Numbered from the stretch's first letter, positions 8,812 through 18,207 are shown. The stretch: 64,000 nt of DNA from Novosphingobium resinovorum (GCF_027922145.1 NZ_BSFC01000011.1:620001-684000), one strand, 5' to 3'. Made by a program: numbers and translations. Notes: generated by a model from the sequence alone, not told the origin.

Positions 8812-9429
8812 GTGAGCACAGAAAAGCCTCCTGCCGAAGGTTCGGCCGCCAAGGCCCCGCGAACCGAGCGCGGGCGGCGCACCTTGCGCAAGCTGCTGGA
8901 CGCCGCCGCCGTCGAGTTCGGCGAGCACGGCTTTCACGAAGCCTCGATCACCGGCATCACCCGCCGGGCGGGAACGGCGCTGGGCAGTTTTTACACCTAC
9001 TTCAATTCCAAGGACGAAATCTTCCGCGCGCTGGTGGACGACCTCTCGGGCAAGGTCCGCGAAGCTGCGCGGAGCGCCCGGCAGCAGGATCTGCCCGCAC
9101 TGGAGACCGAACGGGCCTCGCTGACCGGATTCCTGCGCTTCGCCGCCGAGCACAAGGAAATCTACCGTATCATCGACGAGTGCGAGTTCGTCGATCCGGC
9201 CAGCTTCCGCCAGCATTACCAGTCCACCGCCACCCGCATCCGCGAACGCCTCTCCGAAGGCATCCGCAAGGGCGAATTACGCGAAGGGCTGGGCGAGGCG
9301 CATGCCTGGGCGATCATGGGAATGAACGTGTTCCTCGGCCTGCGCTACGCGGTGTGGGGTGATGCGGAGGCGGAGGAGATCGCGGAACTGGCGAACTCGA
9401 TCCTGCGCGACGGGATCGTGAAACGTTAG
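8812..9429 (+). CDS. TetR/AcrR family transcriptional regulator
   Basis: 205 residues. After a basic N-terminus (ERGRRTLRKLLDAAAVEFGEHGF) comes the TetR helix-turn-helix EASITGITRRAGTALGSFYTYFNSKDEIF (about residues 45-75), then an all-helical ligand/dimer domain. GTG at 8812 (MSTEKPPAEG) is preferred; the open frame upstream covers promoter sequence and includes the palindrome. It probably controls itself and the divergent TonB receptor. The ligand is unknown. Confidence 0.92.
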   Translation: MSTEKPPAEGSAAKAPRTERGRRTLRKLLDAAAVEFGEHGFHEASITGITRRAGTALGSFYTYFNSKDEIFRALVDDLSGKVREAARSARQQDLPALETERASLTGFLRFAAEHKEIYRIIDECEFVDPASFRQHYQSTATRIRERLSEGIRKGELREGLGEAHAWAIMGMNVFLGLRYAVWGDAEAEEIAELANSILRDGIVKR

Positions 9430-9440
9430 CTTACGGCGCG

Positions 9441-9491
9441 CCCGCCCCGTCCGGCTAGTTCGCTACGCTCTCAAGTCTCCCGGCCCTCCCT
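9441..9491 (-). repeat. Truncated repeat, family H
   Basis: CCGTCCGGCTAGTTCGCT and the following bases up to CTCCCGGCCCTCCC match, in reverse complement, the right half of the element at 29981-30097. Only this half is present here. It lies in the 162-base gap between the TetR gene and the L,D-transpeptidase gene. Confidence 0.65.
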
Positions 9492-9591
9492 CCTTCTCTG
9501 TCCACTTATACTGGCGCCTAACAGCCATTTACGCGATGCTAAGGCAGCCCTGCCAGAAGCGGATTCGCCAAAAGAATCGGAACATTACCAA

Positions 9592-10230
9592 GTGGACGCG
9601 CGCATCTTCCTCGCTTCGGGCTTCGTCGCCCTTGCCGCCATCGCCGGCGTGCTGATCGTCGCGTCCGAGCCCGACAAGCCCGCCCCCGCCTCGCTGGCCG
9701 AAGCAAAGCTGGCGCAGCCCGCGCCAAAGCCTGCAGCAAAACCGCCGGTCCCCGCGAAGGACGAGCCCTTCGTCATCAAGCGCATCCTGCCGATCAAGGG
9801 CGCGATCAAATATGGCGAATGGCACTGGAACGAGCATGACGTGCCCCCCGGCCCGATCGTCGTCACCGTGGACCTCGATGCCCGCGTGATCTCGGTCTTC
9901 CGCGGCGGCTACGAGATCGGCGCGGCGGCGGTACTGCTGGGCACCGCGGACAAGCCGACCCCCCTGGGGATCTTCCCGATCACCCAGAAGGACAAGGACC
10001 ACGTCTCCAACATCTACACCGGCGCGCCGATGCCCTACATGCAGCGCCTGACCAACGACGGCATCACCCTGCACGGCTCCGACGTGGCGCTGGGCTATGC
10101 CAGCCACGGCTGCGTGGGCATGCCCGACGCCTTCGCCGCGAAGCTGTTCGACACCACGAAGATCGGCGACAAGGTCTATATCACCAAGGGCAAGCAGGTC
10201 GGCATGGGCGACAGCCTGGTCGGGGGTTAA
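9592..10230 (+). CDS. L,D-transpeptidase family protein (YkuD domain)
   Basis: 212 residues. N-terminal signal anchor (FLASGFVALAAIAGVLIVA), a Pro/Ala-rich linker, then a YkuD domain: IVVTVDLDARVISVFRGG, TPLGIFPI, and the catalytic stretch LHGSDVALGYASHGCVGMP with His and Cys around residues 162-173. Such enzymes make 3-3 peptidoglycan cross-links or attach proteins to the wall in the periplasm. The start is GTG with a weak ribosome site. It converges on tilS; the two stop codons share the palindrome TTAA. Confidence 0.9.
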   Translation: MDARIFLASGFVALAAIAGVLIVASEPDKPAPASLAEAKLAQPAPKPAAKPPVPAKDEPFVIKRILPIKGAIKYGEWHWNEHDVPPGPIVVTVDLDARVISVFRGGYEIGAAAVLLGTADKPTPLGIFPITQKDKDHVSNIYTGAPMPYMQRLTNDGITLHGSDVALGYASHGCVGMPDAFAAKLFDTTKIGDKVYITKGKQVGMGDSLVGG

Positions 10231-11201
10231 CCCGTCCGCTTCGGCGCGCGCACCGGCGCCCTGGCAAAGCTCCACCCGCCCGCGTTGGGCCGCGCCACCA
10301 GCTTGCCGATAGAGGCCGGCTGGCCCTGCGAAAGGCCATCGACCAATCGCGCGATCGCCCCGCCCCGCGCATCCTCGCCGTCGAGTTCGCGCACGATCCG
10401 CGCGACCACCCGCAAGGCCACCGCGCGCGGCGCCTGCGGGCGGTACTTGAGGCCCATCGGCTCCTTCGTCACGCAGGATCGCCATTCGAGAGCCGCCATC
10501 CAGTCGAGCGCAGCATCGGCTTCGGCGATATGGGCGGCACTCTGAGCGATGGCGGCAACATCGAGCCAGTCGGCCTCTGCCAGCGCCTTGCGGATACGCA
10601 CCCGATCGAAGCGATCGTTGGCGTTGCTCGGGTCCTGCGCGGCCACGAGCCCCGCCGCTTCCACGACCACACCCAGTTCGGCGCGCCGCCAGTTGAGCAC
10701 CGGGCGCAACAGCAGCAAGTCCGCGTCAGGCACCCTGCTCCGCCCGCGCGCACCGGCAAGCCCCGCAACCCCGCTGGCCCGGTTAAGCCGCATCAGCAGC
10801 GTCTCGGCCTGATCGTCGGCATGATGCGCGGTTGCCAGAGCGGCCAGGCCCCGCTCCGCCGCCCATCCCGCCATGGCTTCATAGCGCGCAAGCCGCGCCT
10901 CGGCCTGCACGTTGCCGGGCGCGACGTTCACCGCCAGCGTTGCGTGAGGTATTGCCAGACCAGCACAGATGCGAGCGACTTCCTCCGCCTCGCTGGCACT
11001 TTCGGGACGCAGGCCATGGTCAACGGTCGCCGCTTCCACCCGCCCCGGCAGCGCCGCATGGGCAAGCAGCAACAGGCCAAGGCTGTCCGGCCCACCGGAC
11101 ACGGCGACGCCCAGACGTGCCGCCCCGTCCTCGATCCGGTCAGCCCAGATCGCGGACAAGCCGACGCGAAAGCGGTCTATCTCAGTTGCAGGCAAGTCCA
11201 T
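10227..11201 (-). CDS. tilS: tRNA(Ile)-lysidine synthase
   Basis: 324 residues. The PP-loop SGGPDS is at residues 35-40, followed by VDHGLRPES and TAHHADDQAETLLMRL, the ATP- and tRNA-binding signatures of TilS, which converts the wobble C of the CAU anticodon to lysidine so that it reads AUA. It is on the short side for TilS and lacks a clear long C-terminal extension. ATG 11201 is chosen; its first 20 nt overlap the end of cpoB in another frame, so translational coupling is likely. Confidence 0.93.
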   Translation of the reverse strand: MDLPATEIDRFRVGLSAIWADRIEDGAARLGVAVSGGPDSLGLLLLAHAALPGRVEAATVDHGLRPESASEAEEVARICAGLAIPHATLAVNVAPGNVQAEARLARYEAMAGWAAERGLAALATAHHADDQAETLLMRLNRASGVAGLAGARGRSRVPDADLLLLRPVLNWRRAELGVVVEAAGLVAAQDPSNANDRFDRVRIRKALAEADWLDVAAIAQSAAHIAEADAALDWMAALEWRSCVTKEPMGLKYRPQAPRAVALRVVARIVRELDGEDARGGAIARLVDGLSQGQPASIGKLVARPNAGGWSFARAPVRAPKRTG

Positions 11202-12174
11202 TGCGCGTGGTGCTGTAGATGCCCGCCAGTCGTCCAGCCGCCTCGGCGGCATACGTTTCGCTGAATTCGGCCAGCGCGATACAGGCGCGCTTGGTGTCCT
11301 TGAGCTGCTTCATCGAGACGGCGAGATACAACAGGCTGTCCGAGGCGCGATCGCCACGCTTGTCGGTCTGGAAATTCTGCAGGAACCATTTTGCCGCCTC
11401 GCCCGGGTTGCCGTCGTCCAGGTAAGCGCGGCCCAGCAGGTTGCGGCCGAAGCTGGCGCGCGCATGCTTGGGATACTTCTCGAGGTAGAGCTTCAGCTGC
11501 TGCTGCGCCTCGGGATAATACTTGGCTTCCCAAAGACGGAAGCCATAGCTGTATTCGTCTTCGCCCGGATCGCCGCTCTGTGGCTTGACGATGGCCTTGA
11601 CCCCATCGATCCGCGAGTTCGAAGGCGCCGTCGGCTTGGGAGCGGTCGCTACGGGTGCAGTCGTCGGACGCGGCGTGGCTGCCACGGGCGTCGGCAGCGG
11701 CGCCGGCCCGGAGATTGAAGGTCCGGAAACAGCAGGCCCGGACGCTACAGGAGCAGTCGCCCCGGGGCCGGGCACGAAATCGGACTGGACCGGAGCCGCC
11801 GCCGCCAGCTTGGCTTCGAGCTGGCCGATGCGGTTGGTGTTCTGTTCGACTTGCGCGGTCAGCTGCGCCATCCGCGCCTCGACGGCGTCCATCCGCGTGA
11901 GAACGTCGGAAAGCGGCGTGGTCGAGGGCGCGCCGGGCGTCGGGGTCGGCGTGGGAGCGGCGTTGATCTGGGGCTCGAAGAACTTGCCGTCGGCTCCGGG
12001 GAAGACCTTGCGCTGCAGGGCGCGCACTTCGGCCTCTACCTTGTTGAGCCGCAAGTTGGTGTTGGCATCCTGCGCAATGGCCGGAGCCGCGCCGAACAGG
12101 ACCGATGCCAGCGCCGCCGTGGCCAGCCATTGCGCGCGGGCGGTGCCGCCGATTGCGCCAAGGGTACGTTTCAT
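11182..12174 (-). CDS. cpoB: Tol-Pal system protein CpoB (YbgF)
   Basis: 330 residues. Signal peptide with cleavage near AIAQD (residue 34), a short coiled coil (LTRMDAVEARMAQLTAQVEQN and onward), an Ala/Pro/Thr-rich linker of about 70 residues, and a C-terminal TPR block (YSYGFRLWEAKYYPEAQQQL, LGRAYLDDGNPGEAAKWF). This is the periplasmic partner that couples peptidoglycan synthesis with outer-membrane constriction through Tol-Pal. A TTG two codons earlier is closer to GGAG and is an alternative start. tol/pal genes are not adjacent here. Confidence 0.9.
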   Translation of the reverse strand: MKRTLGAIGGTARAQWLATAALASVLFGAAPAIAQDANTNLRLNKVEAEVRALQRKVFPGADGKFFEPQINAAPTPTPTPGAPSTTPLSDVLTRMDAVEARMAQLTAQVEQNTNRIGQLEAKLAAAAPVQSDFVPGPGATAPVASGPAVSGPSISGPAPLPTPVAATPRPTTAPVATAPKPTAPSNSRIDGVKAIVKPQSGDPGEDEYSYGFRLWEAKYYPEAQQQLKLYLEKYPKHARASFGRNLLGRAYLDDGNPGEAAKWFLQNFQTDKRGDRASDSLLYLAVSMKQLKDTKRACIALAEFSETYAAEAAGRLAGIYSTTRNGLACN

Positions 12175-12363
12175 CGCCAAATCATCTCCATGCCGGGACC
12201 ATCATTACCCGAACCATGGCCGCGCCATGGCAGCGGTGGGTGAAACCGGGGATTAACCAATGGACCGAGTACGGTGTTGCCCGAGCCGCCCCCGCCTGTC
12301 GAGGCGCGGGCGGTCGGAAAGTCGTGGAAAGCGGCCTCTCCAGGCGCTTACTACCCTGGACGT

Positions 12364-13344
12364 TTACTGCGCAGTCGGAGGTAGCAGCGATTCCGGTGTC
12401 GGCACTTCGGCGGGTTCGCGCTGGGCGGCATTAGCCGCAGGACGCGGAACCGGGCGGCGGGTGGGCACTATGGCAGGCGCGCGCGTCGCGACCGGAGCCG
12501 GGGAAATGGCCGCGGCAGGGCCAGCAGCGGGCGAGACGCCCGCGCCGCCCGGAACCGCCGAACCGGCACCCCGGGCGAGAAGGTCGGCAGGCGCCAGCGA
12601 GACGCCGGAAACGAGGCGCGGCTCGGCCGAAAGCGGCGGGATCGCCTTTCCACCAACGGTGATCTGCAAGGCATCGGGGCGCCCGGTGCGCAACTGCAGC
12701 CCGGTAACGCCAGCCGGCACAGCCCAATTCTCGCCCTTTGCGAGTTCCTTCTGCAACACCTGGTCGCCCTCGGCATCCGTCACCTTGACCCAGACCCTGT
12801 CTCCTGTCGCGGTCAGCACAACCGGACCGGCGGCGGGAACCGGGGGCGGCACGGCGGGTGGCGCTGCCTTGGGCGCAGCCGGAACCGCAGCCTGCTCCGC
12901 GACCAGATCGGGAAGCTGGCCTTCCGGCGAGAGGAAATTGCTCCAGAACAACAGGAGTGCACCGACCACGACCACGATACCTACCGCCGCCGCCCATGCG
13001 AGGCCCCGCGTCGGAACACGCGCAGGGTCGCCCGGCTCGAAACTCGGCGCATATTCGACGCGCTCACCTGCATCGTGATCGAGCTGTTCGCGCACTTTGG
13101 CAGCGATCATCCGCTCGTCGAGCCCGATGGCGCGCGCGTAAGTACGTGCGAAACCCACCGCATAAGTACGTGCGGCCAGATCGCCGAGACGGTCCTCCTC
13201 CAGCGCGATCAGGTGGCGTTCGGCGATCTTGGTCTGCGACGCGATGTCCGCGCGGCTCTTGCCCAGCGCTTCACGGCCCGCACGAAGCTGACTTCCGACG
13301 CTCTGCGGTCCACGCGCAAGACCCTGGGTTTCGACGTTTTCCAA
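12364..13344 (-). CDS. RodZ-like helix-turn-helix membrane protein (DUF4115)
   Basis: 326 residues from the TTG at 13344, which has GGAG 5 nt upstream; an in-frame TTG at 13416 is the alternative, but it coincides with a good -35 hexamer. N-terminal HTH_25 domain (VGSQLRAGREALGKSRADIASQTKIAERHLIALEEDR), conserved YAVGFARTYARAIGLD, one membrane helix (GLAWAAAVGIVVVVGALLLFW), a Pro/Ala-rich linker, and a C-terminal beta domain VVLTATGDRVWVKVTDAEG...LQLRTGRPDALQITVGGK that matches DUF4115. RodZ proteins link MreB to the wall-elongation machinery; the role here is by family. Confidence 0.85.
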   Translation of the reverse strand: MENVETQGLARGPQSVGSQLRAGREALGKSRADIASQTKIAERHLIALEEDRLGDLAARTYAVGFARTYARAIGLDERMIAAKVREQLDHDAGERVEYAPSFEPGDPARVPTRGLAWAAAVGIVVVVGALLLFWSNFLSPEGQLPDLVAEQAAVPAAPKAAPPAVPPPVPAAGPVVLTATGDRVWVKVTDAEGDQVLQKELAKGENWAVPAGVTGLQLRTGRPDALQITVGGKAIPPLSAEPRLVSGVSLAPADLLARGAGSAVPGGAGVSPAAGPAAAISPAPVATRAPAIVPTRRPVPRPAANAAQREPAEVPTPESLLPPTAQ

Positions 13345-13385
13345 TTCCGCTCCGTTCGGCGTGGTAAATGCGACCTGATCGGCGC

Positions 13386-13416
13386 CTAACCAAACCGTCT
13401 GACCGGATAATGTCAA
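13386..13416 (-). promoter_or_regulatory. Candidate promoter of the rodZ-like gene
   Basis: On the minus strand TTGACA (13411-13416) is followed after 17 nt by TTGGTT, a weak -10. The perfect -35 hexamer and spacing suggest a promoter for the downstream rodZ-like/cpoB/tilS genes; the poor -10 lowers confidence. Confidence 0.35.
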
Positions 13417-13496
13417 TCAGGCCCTACCTGTTCCGGTCAAAATTATAGGGCAAAATCATCATCCCGCCCCGGCCGAGCCCAAAGCAGGGCTTCAGA

Positions 13497-15773
13497 TCAG
13501 TCGATCGCAATGTCCCGCTCCGCCGCCCACGCGGTCATCACAGCGCGTAAATCGGCCGGAGGTGCCGCAAGCCAGCCCTCCATGGCCGCCGTGATCGCGG
13601 GCAGATCGACCTTGCCGACAAGCTCCTTGATCGGGCCTACCGCTGCCGGGGTGATCGACAGGCGCCGGACGCCGAGGCCCAGCAGCGCCAGCGCCTCAAG
13701 CCGCCGCCCGCCCATTTCGCCGCAGACGCTGATATCGACCGACGTGCCCTCCAGAGTGCGCACGACACGGCGCAGGAAGCGCAGGATCGCCGGGCTCAGC
13801 CAGTCGTAGCGCTCGGCCAGCTTGGGGTTCGAGCGGTCGGCCGCGAAGAGGAACTGCGTGAGGTCGTTCGTGCCGATCGACAGGAACGCGATCTTCGGCG
13901 CCAGCAGGTCCAGCTGTTCAGCCAGCGAGGGCACTTCCAGCATCACGCCGTAGCGGATGGCCTCGGGCAGCACCTTCTTCTGGCGGCGCAGATAGGCGAG
14001 CTGACCGTCGAACACGGCCTTTGCGGCGTCGAATTCCCAGGGTTCTGCAACCATCGGGAACATCACGTTGAGCGGCCGCCCGGCCGCCGCTTCCAGCAGC
14101 GCGCGGGCCTGCGCCTTGAGCAGCGCGTCGCGCTCCAGCGCCACGCGCAGCGCGCGCCAGCCCATCGCGGGGTTCTCCTCTCCCTCGCCGTCGTCGTGGC
14201 GCAAGTAGGGGAGCGTCTTGTCGCCGCCGATGTCGACCGTGCGGAACACGACCGGGCGATCGCCGGCGGCATCCATGACGTCGCGGTAGAGGCGCGTCTG
14301 CTTCTCACGCTGTGGCAGCGTGGCGGAAACGAGGAACTGGAACTCGGTGCGGAAAAGGCCGATGCCGTCCGCGCCGGTCAGGTTGAGGTTGGCGACGTCG
14401 TCACGCAGCCCCGCGTTGATCATCACCTTGATGCGCGTGCCGTCGAGCGTGGTCGCAGCCACGTCGCGCATGCCCGCATAGACGGCCTGACGTTCGCGGT
14501 TCTTCGCAAAGCGCGCCTCGAACGCCTCGACCACGCCGGGCGAGGGGCGCACCATCGTCGTGCCCTGATCGGCGTCGAGCAGCAGCGGATCGCCTTCGCG
14601 CACGATGCCGCGCAGGCCCCGCACGCGGCCGAGCACCGGGATGCCCATCGCCCGCGCGACGATGACGACGTGGCTGGTGAGCGAGCCTTCCTCGAGGATC
14701 ACGCCCTTGAGCCGCCGCTTGTCGTATTCCAGCAGTTCCGCCGGACCAAGGTTGCGCGCGATCAGGATCGCATCGTTTCGCAGCCCCATCGAAGCCGCCG
14801 TACCGATCTGGCCCGAGACGATCCGCAGCAGGCGGTTCGCCAGGTCCTCGAGGTCGTGCATGCGGTCCGCCAGGAGCGGGTCGTCGATCTGGCGCATGCG
14901 CATGCGAGTGCGCTGCTGCACGCGCTCGATCGCCGCTTCCGCCGTCAGGCCACTGTCGATCGCCTCGTTGATGCGGCGCGTCCAGCCTTCGTCGTAGGCG
15001 AACATGCGGTAGGTCTCGAGCACCTCGTCATGCTCGCCGCCCATGCCGAACTCGGCCTGATTGGCCATCCGGTCGATCTGTTCGCGCATGCGGTCGAAGG
15101 CGAGGATGACGCGCTGGCGCTCGGCCTCGGTATCCTCGGCAACGATGTGCTCGATGGTGACACGCGGCTGGTGGTAGACGGCGACGCCCGATGCGAGGCC
15201 CTTCACCAGCGTCAGGCCGCGCATCTGCTCCGGCCCGGTCTGGGCGGCAGTGAGCGCGCGCGCATCTTCCTCGTCGATGAGGTCGGCATTGACAATGAGT
15301 TCGGACAGAACCATCGCCACCGTCTGCAGCGCCTCGATCTCGACCTCTTCGTAGCGGCGCGGCTCGACGTGCTGGACGCAGAGCGCGCCGACCGCGCGTT
15401 CGCGGCGGACGATGGGGACGCCGGCGAAGGAGTGGAACTTGTCCTCGCCCGTTTCCGGGCGATACATGAAGTCGGGATGCGCGGCGGCTTCGGCGAGGTT
15501 CAGCGTCTCGATCCGGTCGGCGATGGAGCCCACCAGACCTTCGCCCACCGCCATGCGGGTGACGTGGACCGCCTCCTGCGCAAGACCGCGCGTGGCGAAG
15601 AGTTCGAGCATTCCCTCACGCAGCAGATAGATCGAGCAGACCTCGCTATCGAGGCACTCGCCTATCACTTCCACCACGTTGTTGAGCTTGGTCTGCGCAT
15701 TGCTGCGCGAGGCCATCACCTCGTGAAGGCTCGTGAGAATGGTTCGGGCTGCTTCGACGGCTCCGCTGGTCAT
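13497..15773 (-). CDS. ptsP: PTS-Ntr enzyme I, phosphoenolpyruvate-protein phosphotransferase
   Basis: 758 residues from the ATG giving MTSGAVEAAR; an ATG eight codons earlier is possible. An N-terminal GAF domain (EVCSIYLLREGMLELFATRGL, about residues 15-160) precedes the enzyme I body: the phospho-accepting His in GSLTSHVVIVARAMGIPVLG, the PEP-binding TIM barrel with FRTEFQFL, MFPMVAEP, and GTNDLTQFLFAADRSNP, and the catalytic Cys in VCGEMGG. It starts the nitrogen-type phosphotransferase cascade (PtsP-NPr-EIIA), which is regulatory rather than sugar-transporting. In many alphaproteobacteria it lies next to lysC; here lysC is 21 kb away. Confidence 0.95.
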   Translation of the reverse strand: MTSGAVEAARTILTSLHEVMASRSNAQTKLNNVVEVIGECLDSEVCSIYLLREGMLELFATRGLAQEAVHVTRMAVGEGLVGSIADRIETLNLAEAAAHPDFMYRPETGEDKFHSFAGVPIVRRERAVGALCVQHVEPRRYEEVEIEALQTVAMVLSELIVNADLIDEEDARALTAAQTGPEQMRGLTLVKGLASGVAVYHQPRVTIEHIVAEDTEAERQRVILAFDRMREQIDRMANQAEFGMGGEHDEVLETYRMFAYDEGWTRRINEAIDSGLTAEAAIERVQQRTRMRMRQIDDPLLADRMHDLEDLANRLLRIVSGQIGTAASMGLRNDAILIARNLGPAELLEYDKRRLKGVILEEGSLTSHVVIVARAMGIPVLGRVRGLRGIVREGDPLLLDADQGTTMVRPSPGVVEAFEARFAKNRERQAVYAGMRDVAATTLDGTRIKVMINAGLRDDVANLNLTGADGIGLFRTEFQFLVSATLPQREKQTRLYRDVMDAAGDRPVVFRTVDIGGDKTLPYLRHDDGEGEENPAMGWRALRVALERDALLKAQARALLEAAAGRPLNVMFPMVAEPWEFDAAKAVFDGQLAYLRRQKKVLPEAIRYGVMLEVPSLAEQLDLLAPKIAFLSIGTNDLTQFLFAADRSNPKLAERYDWLSPAILRFLRRVVRTLEGTSVDISVCGEMGGRRLEALALLGLGVRRLSITPAAVGPIKELVGKVDLPAITAAMEGWLAAPPADLRAVMTAWAAERDIAID

Positions 15774-15916
15774 TCTTCTGGCGTAACGCAAAGTCATGGC
15801 TTTGGGAACGCAGCGGATGCCGTCGATTCAGCTTATGCGGGTGATATCGGGAATTACCCGGTTGTCCGGTGGAATTCTCCGCGCTCAGGACCCTCTACAA
15901 GACTGAAGATCGGCGA

Positions 15917-16072
15917 TCAGAACCGCCCGATCTCCTCCTTGATGCGAAGCTTGCGCTTCTTGAGAGACTGGACGACCGCGGCATCAGGGATCGGGCGGCT
16001 CAATTCCTCGTGGATCTGCCGTTCGATACCGGCATGCTTGAGCTGCAGAGCGCTGACGTGCGAATTATCCAT
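15917..16072 (-). CDS. YdcH family protein (DUF465), paralog 1
   Basis: 51 residues, MDNSHVSALQLKHAGIE at the start and VQSLKKRKLRIKEEIGRF at the end. This is the DUF465 helical hairpin with the basic LKKRKLRIK motif. AGGAGG 8 nt before ATG 16072 makes the start secure; the longer open frame upstream is not coding. Function of the family is unknown. It is divergent from a second DUF465 gene 250 bp away. Confidence 0.88.
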   Translation of the reverse strand: MDNSHVSALQLKHAGIERQIHEELSRPIPDAAVVQSLKKRKLRIKEEIGRF

Positions 16073-16322
16073 TGGACGTTCCTCCTTATAGGGGCCGGAC
16101 CCTTGCCTTACGGCAAACTGCGAACGGTGCTCTCGTAAGAGCCATGACGAGCGACCTGATCGGGCGACTCGACACTGGTGGGCCGGCGCAAAAACCAAGG
16201 AACCACATCTGGAGCACCTTGCGAAGACCTCTCTTGCTTCATATCGGTGAAGTGCGTGAATCATGCGTTCGGCAGGATTCGGTCCCGCCAGTGCACAGGC
16301 TTGATACTTAAGGAATTCCGGC

Positions 16323-16523
16323 GTGACCGAAGAGGAAATGCGCAAGCGCCTCGAAATCCTGAAAGTCGAACATCGCGACCTGGACGCGGCGATCGATGCT
16401 TTGATGAACGCGGGTGGCGGCGGCGACATGCTGCAGATCGCGCGACTCAAGAAGCGCAAGCTGCGCCTCAAGGACCAGATCGCGCAGATCGAGGACTACC
16501 TGATCCCCGACATCATCGCATGA
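16323..16523 (+). CDS. YdcH family protein (DUF465), paralog 2
   Basis: 66 residues starting at GTG (MTEEEMRKRLEILKVEHRDL) and containing IARLKKRKLRLKDQIAQIED, the DUF465 signature. Predicted to be two antiparallel helices. It is divergent from paralog 1 and is followed by a family A hairpin repeat. Role unknown. Confidence 0.88.
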   Translation: MTEEEMRKRLEILKVEHRDLDAAIDALMNAGGGGDMLQIARLKKRKLRLKDQIAQIEDYLIPDIIA

Positions 16524-16538
16524 TCGCATGATCGCTCA

Positions 16539-16662
16539 ATCCTCCCTGTTCCGTAGGAATGGGGAGGTGGCAGTCGCAAAGCGACTGACGGAGGGGTTTT
16601 CTTCCCCTCCACCACCGCTTCGCGGCGGTCCCCCTCCCCATCGCTGCGCGACAGGGAGGATT
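16539..16662 (+). repeat. Long imperfect palindrome, family A, copy 1
   Basis: About 124 bp, beginning TCCTCCCTGTTCCG and ending GCGCGACAGGGAGGA, with inner complementary blocks (GGGGAGGTGGCAG, GACGGAGGGG, CCCCTCCACCACC, CCCCCTCCCC). Six copies occur in the window, always between genes. Confidence 0.92.
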
Positions 16663-16798
16663 TACCCCGTTTCCTAACGATCGGGATTAACTTTCATTCA
16701 CCCTCCCGCCGTGCCGTTCAGGGACAGCGCGATATTTGCCCGGGATTATCGACTCGCCCCGCTTGCCGCCGATTCGACGGTAAGAAATACGAAGGGCC

Positions 16799-17254
16799 AT
16801 GTCGAAACCGGCGACCATCAATCCGCGCATCGTCGAGGCGCTCTACTGCGAGGCGCTCGTCCTGTCCGACGAAGTGCGCGCGGCGTTCACGTTGTCCGGG
16901 CGGATCGACGGAGATCCCGGCCGTGTCGCCCTCTCCAGCGAAGGGCTGCGCACCACCACGCGGATGATGCACGCGATCGCCTGGCTACTTAACCACCGCG
17001 CTTATTTCATCGGCGAGATCAGTGACTTGCAGCTACGCCGCCATGGCCGCCTGTCGCCCGCGATGCGCCAGTCGGACCCTGCGCATGCCCTTCTGCTGGA
17101 GCCCGCCACCGCCCGACTCGTCGAGGCGACGCGGGTGTTCTACGACCGCCTGCTGCGCCTCGACCAGTTCTGGCGGCTGACCACACCCGCGGCTTTCGGC
17201 GCGATCGAGCACTTGCGTGAACGGATCGAGACGGAGGTTGCGACCGGCACCTAA
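16799..17254 (+). CDS. DUF1465 family protein (RcdA-like)
   Basis: 151 residues. The all-helical pattern with VEALYCEALVLSDEVRAAF near the start and ATRVFYDRLLRLDQFW near the end is the DUF1465 family, whose studied member in Caulobacter is RcdA, an adaptor for ClpXP-dependent degradation of CtrA. The orthology in this lineage is inferred from family only. ATG 16799 follows AAGGGCC. The next gene starts 68 bp downstream. Confidence 0.85.
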   Translation: MSKPATINPRIVEALYCEALVLSDEVRAAFTLSGRIDGDPGRVALSSEGLRTTTRMMHAIAWLLNHRAYFIGEISDLQLRRHGRLSPAMRQSDPAHALLLEPATARLVEATRVFYDRLLRLDQFWRLTTPAAFGAIEHLRERIETEVATGT

Positions 17255-17322
17255 CGGCACTCAACGGTGCCATAACCGCCCTCAAGGTCGACACGGCGCT
17301 TCATCCACCCCATATCGCGCCC

Positions 17323-18207
17323 ATGAACGCTGCTGCAGAGATCGACCGGCCCTACACGGTGGCCGAAACCATCGGCCCGCTGGTCCGCCGAGTGCTGGCG
17401 CGCAACCCCTCGCCCTTCACTTTCACCGGTACCCAGACGTATCTGGTAGGCACCGATGGCGAAGTGGCCGTCATCGATCCCGGCCCGGACGAGGCCGAGC
17501 ATCTGGGCGCGCTGATGGCGGCGATCGGCGGTGACAAGGTGGTGGCGATCTGCTGCACTCATACCCACCGCGACCACTCGCCCGCCGCGGCCCCCCTCGC
17601 CGCGCTGACCGGCGCGCCGATCGTCGGCTGCGCGCCGCTGGTGCTGAGCGACGACGGCCCGCGCGCCGACGCCTCGTTCGATGCGAACTACGCGCCCGAC
17701 CGCGTGCTCGCCGACGGCGAGGTGGTTACGGGCAAAGGCTGGACCCTGCGCGCGGTCACGACGCCGGGGCACACTTCCAACCACTTGTGCTTCGCGCTGG
17801 AGGAAACCGGCGCGCTGTTCACCGGCGATCATGTCATGGGATGGTCCACCAGCGTCGTCTCCCCGCCCGACGGCGACATGACCGCCTACATGGAAAGCCT
17901 CGCCCGCCTCTACGAGCGCGAACAGGACGTGGTCTACTACCCCGCCCACGGCCCGGAAGTGACAAAGCCGCGCCAGCTCGTGCGCGGGATGATCGGCCAC
18001 CGCCGCCAGCGCGAGCGGCAGATCCTGCGCCAGATCGAATCGGGCGTGACCACCATCGCCGCGATGGTTCCGCTGATGTACAAGGGCGTCGACGAAAGGC
18101 TCTGGCCCGCCGCTGGGCGTTCGGTCCTGGCCCACCTCCTCGATCTGGAAAAACGCGGCATTACAACGCGCCGCGAAGACCAATGGACGCTGATCGCCGC
18201 GAATTAG
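17323..18207 (+). CDS. MBL-fold metallo-hydrolase (LACTB2-like)
   Basis: 294 residues. TYLVGTDGEVAVIDPGPDE, then HTHRDHSPAA near residue 80 (HxHxDH, two-metal site), GHTSNHLCF and FTGDHVMGW (further ligands) define the metallo-beta-lactamase fold. The C-terminal part (LVRGMIGHRRQRERQILRQIE, LDLEKRGITTRREDQW) is the winged-helix domain of LACTB2-type hydrolases. Substrate unknown; a nuclease or thioesterase role is known in relatives. No clear ribosome site. Confidence 0.9.
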   Translation: MNAAAEIDRPYTVAETIGPLVRRVLARNPSPFTFTGTQTYLVGTDGEVAVIDPGPDEAEHLGALMAAIGGDKVVAICCTHTHRDHSPAAAPLAALTGAPIVGCAPLVLSDDGPRADASFDANYAPDRVLADGEVVTGKGWTLRAVTTPGHTSNHLCFALEETGALFTGDHVMGWSTSVVSPPDGDMTAYMESLARLYEREQDVVYYPAHGPEVTKPRQLVRGMIGHRRQRERQILRQIESGVTTIAAMVPLMYKGVDERLWPAAGRSVLAHLLDLEKRGITTRREDQWTLIAAN

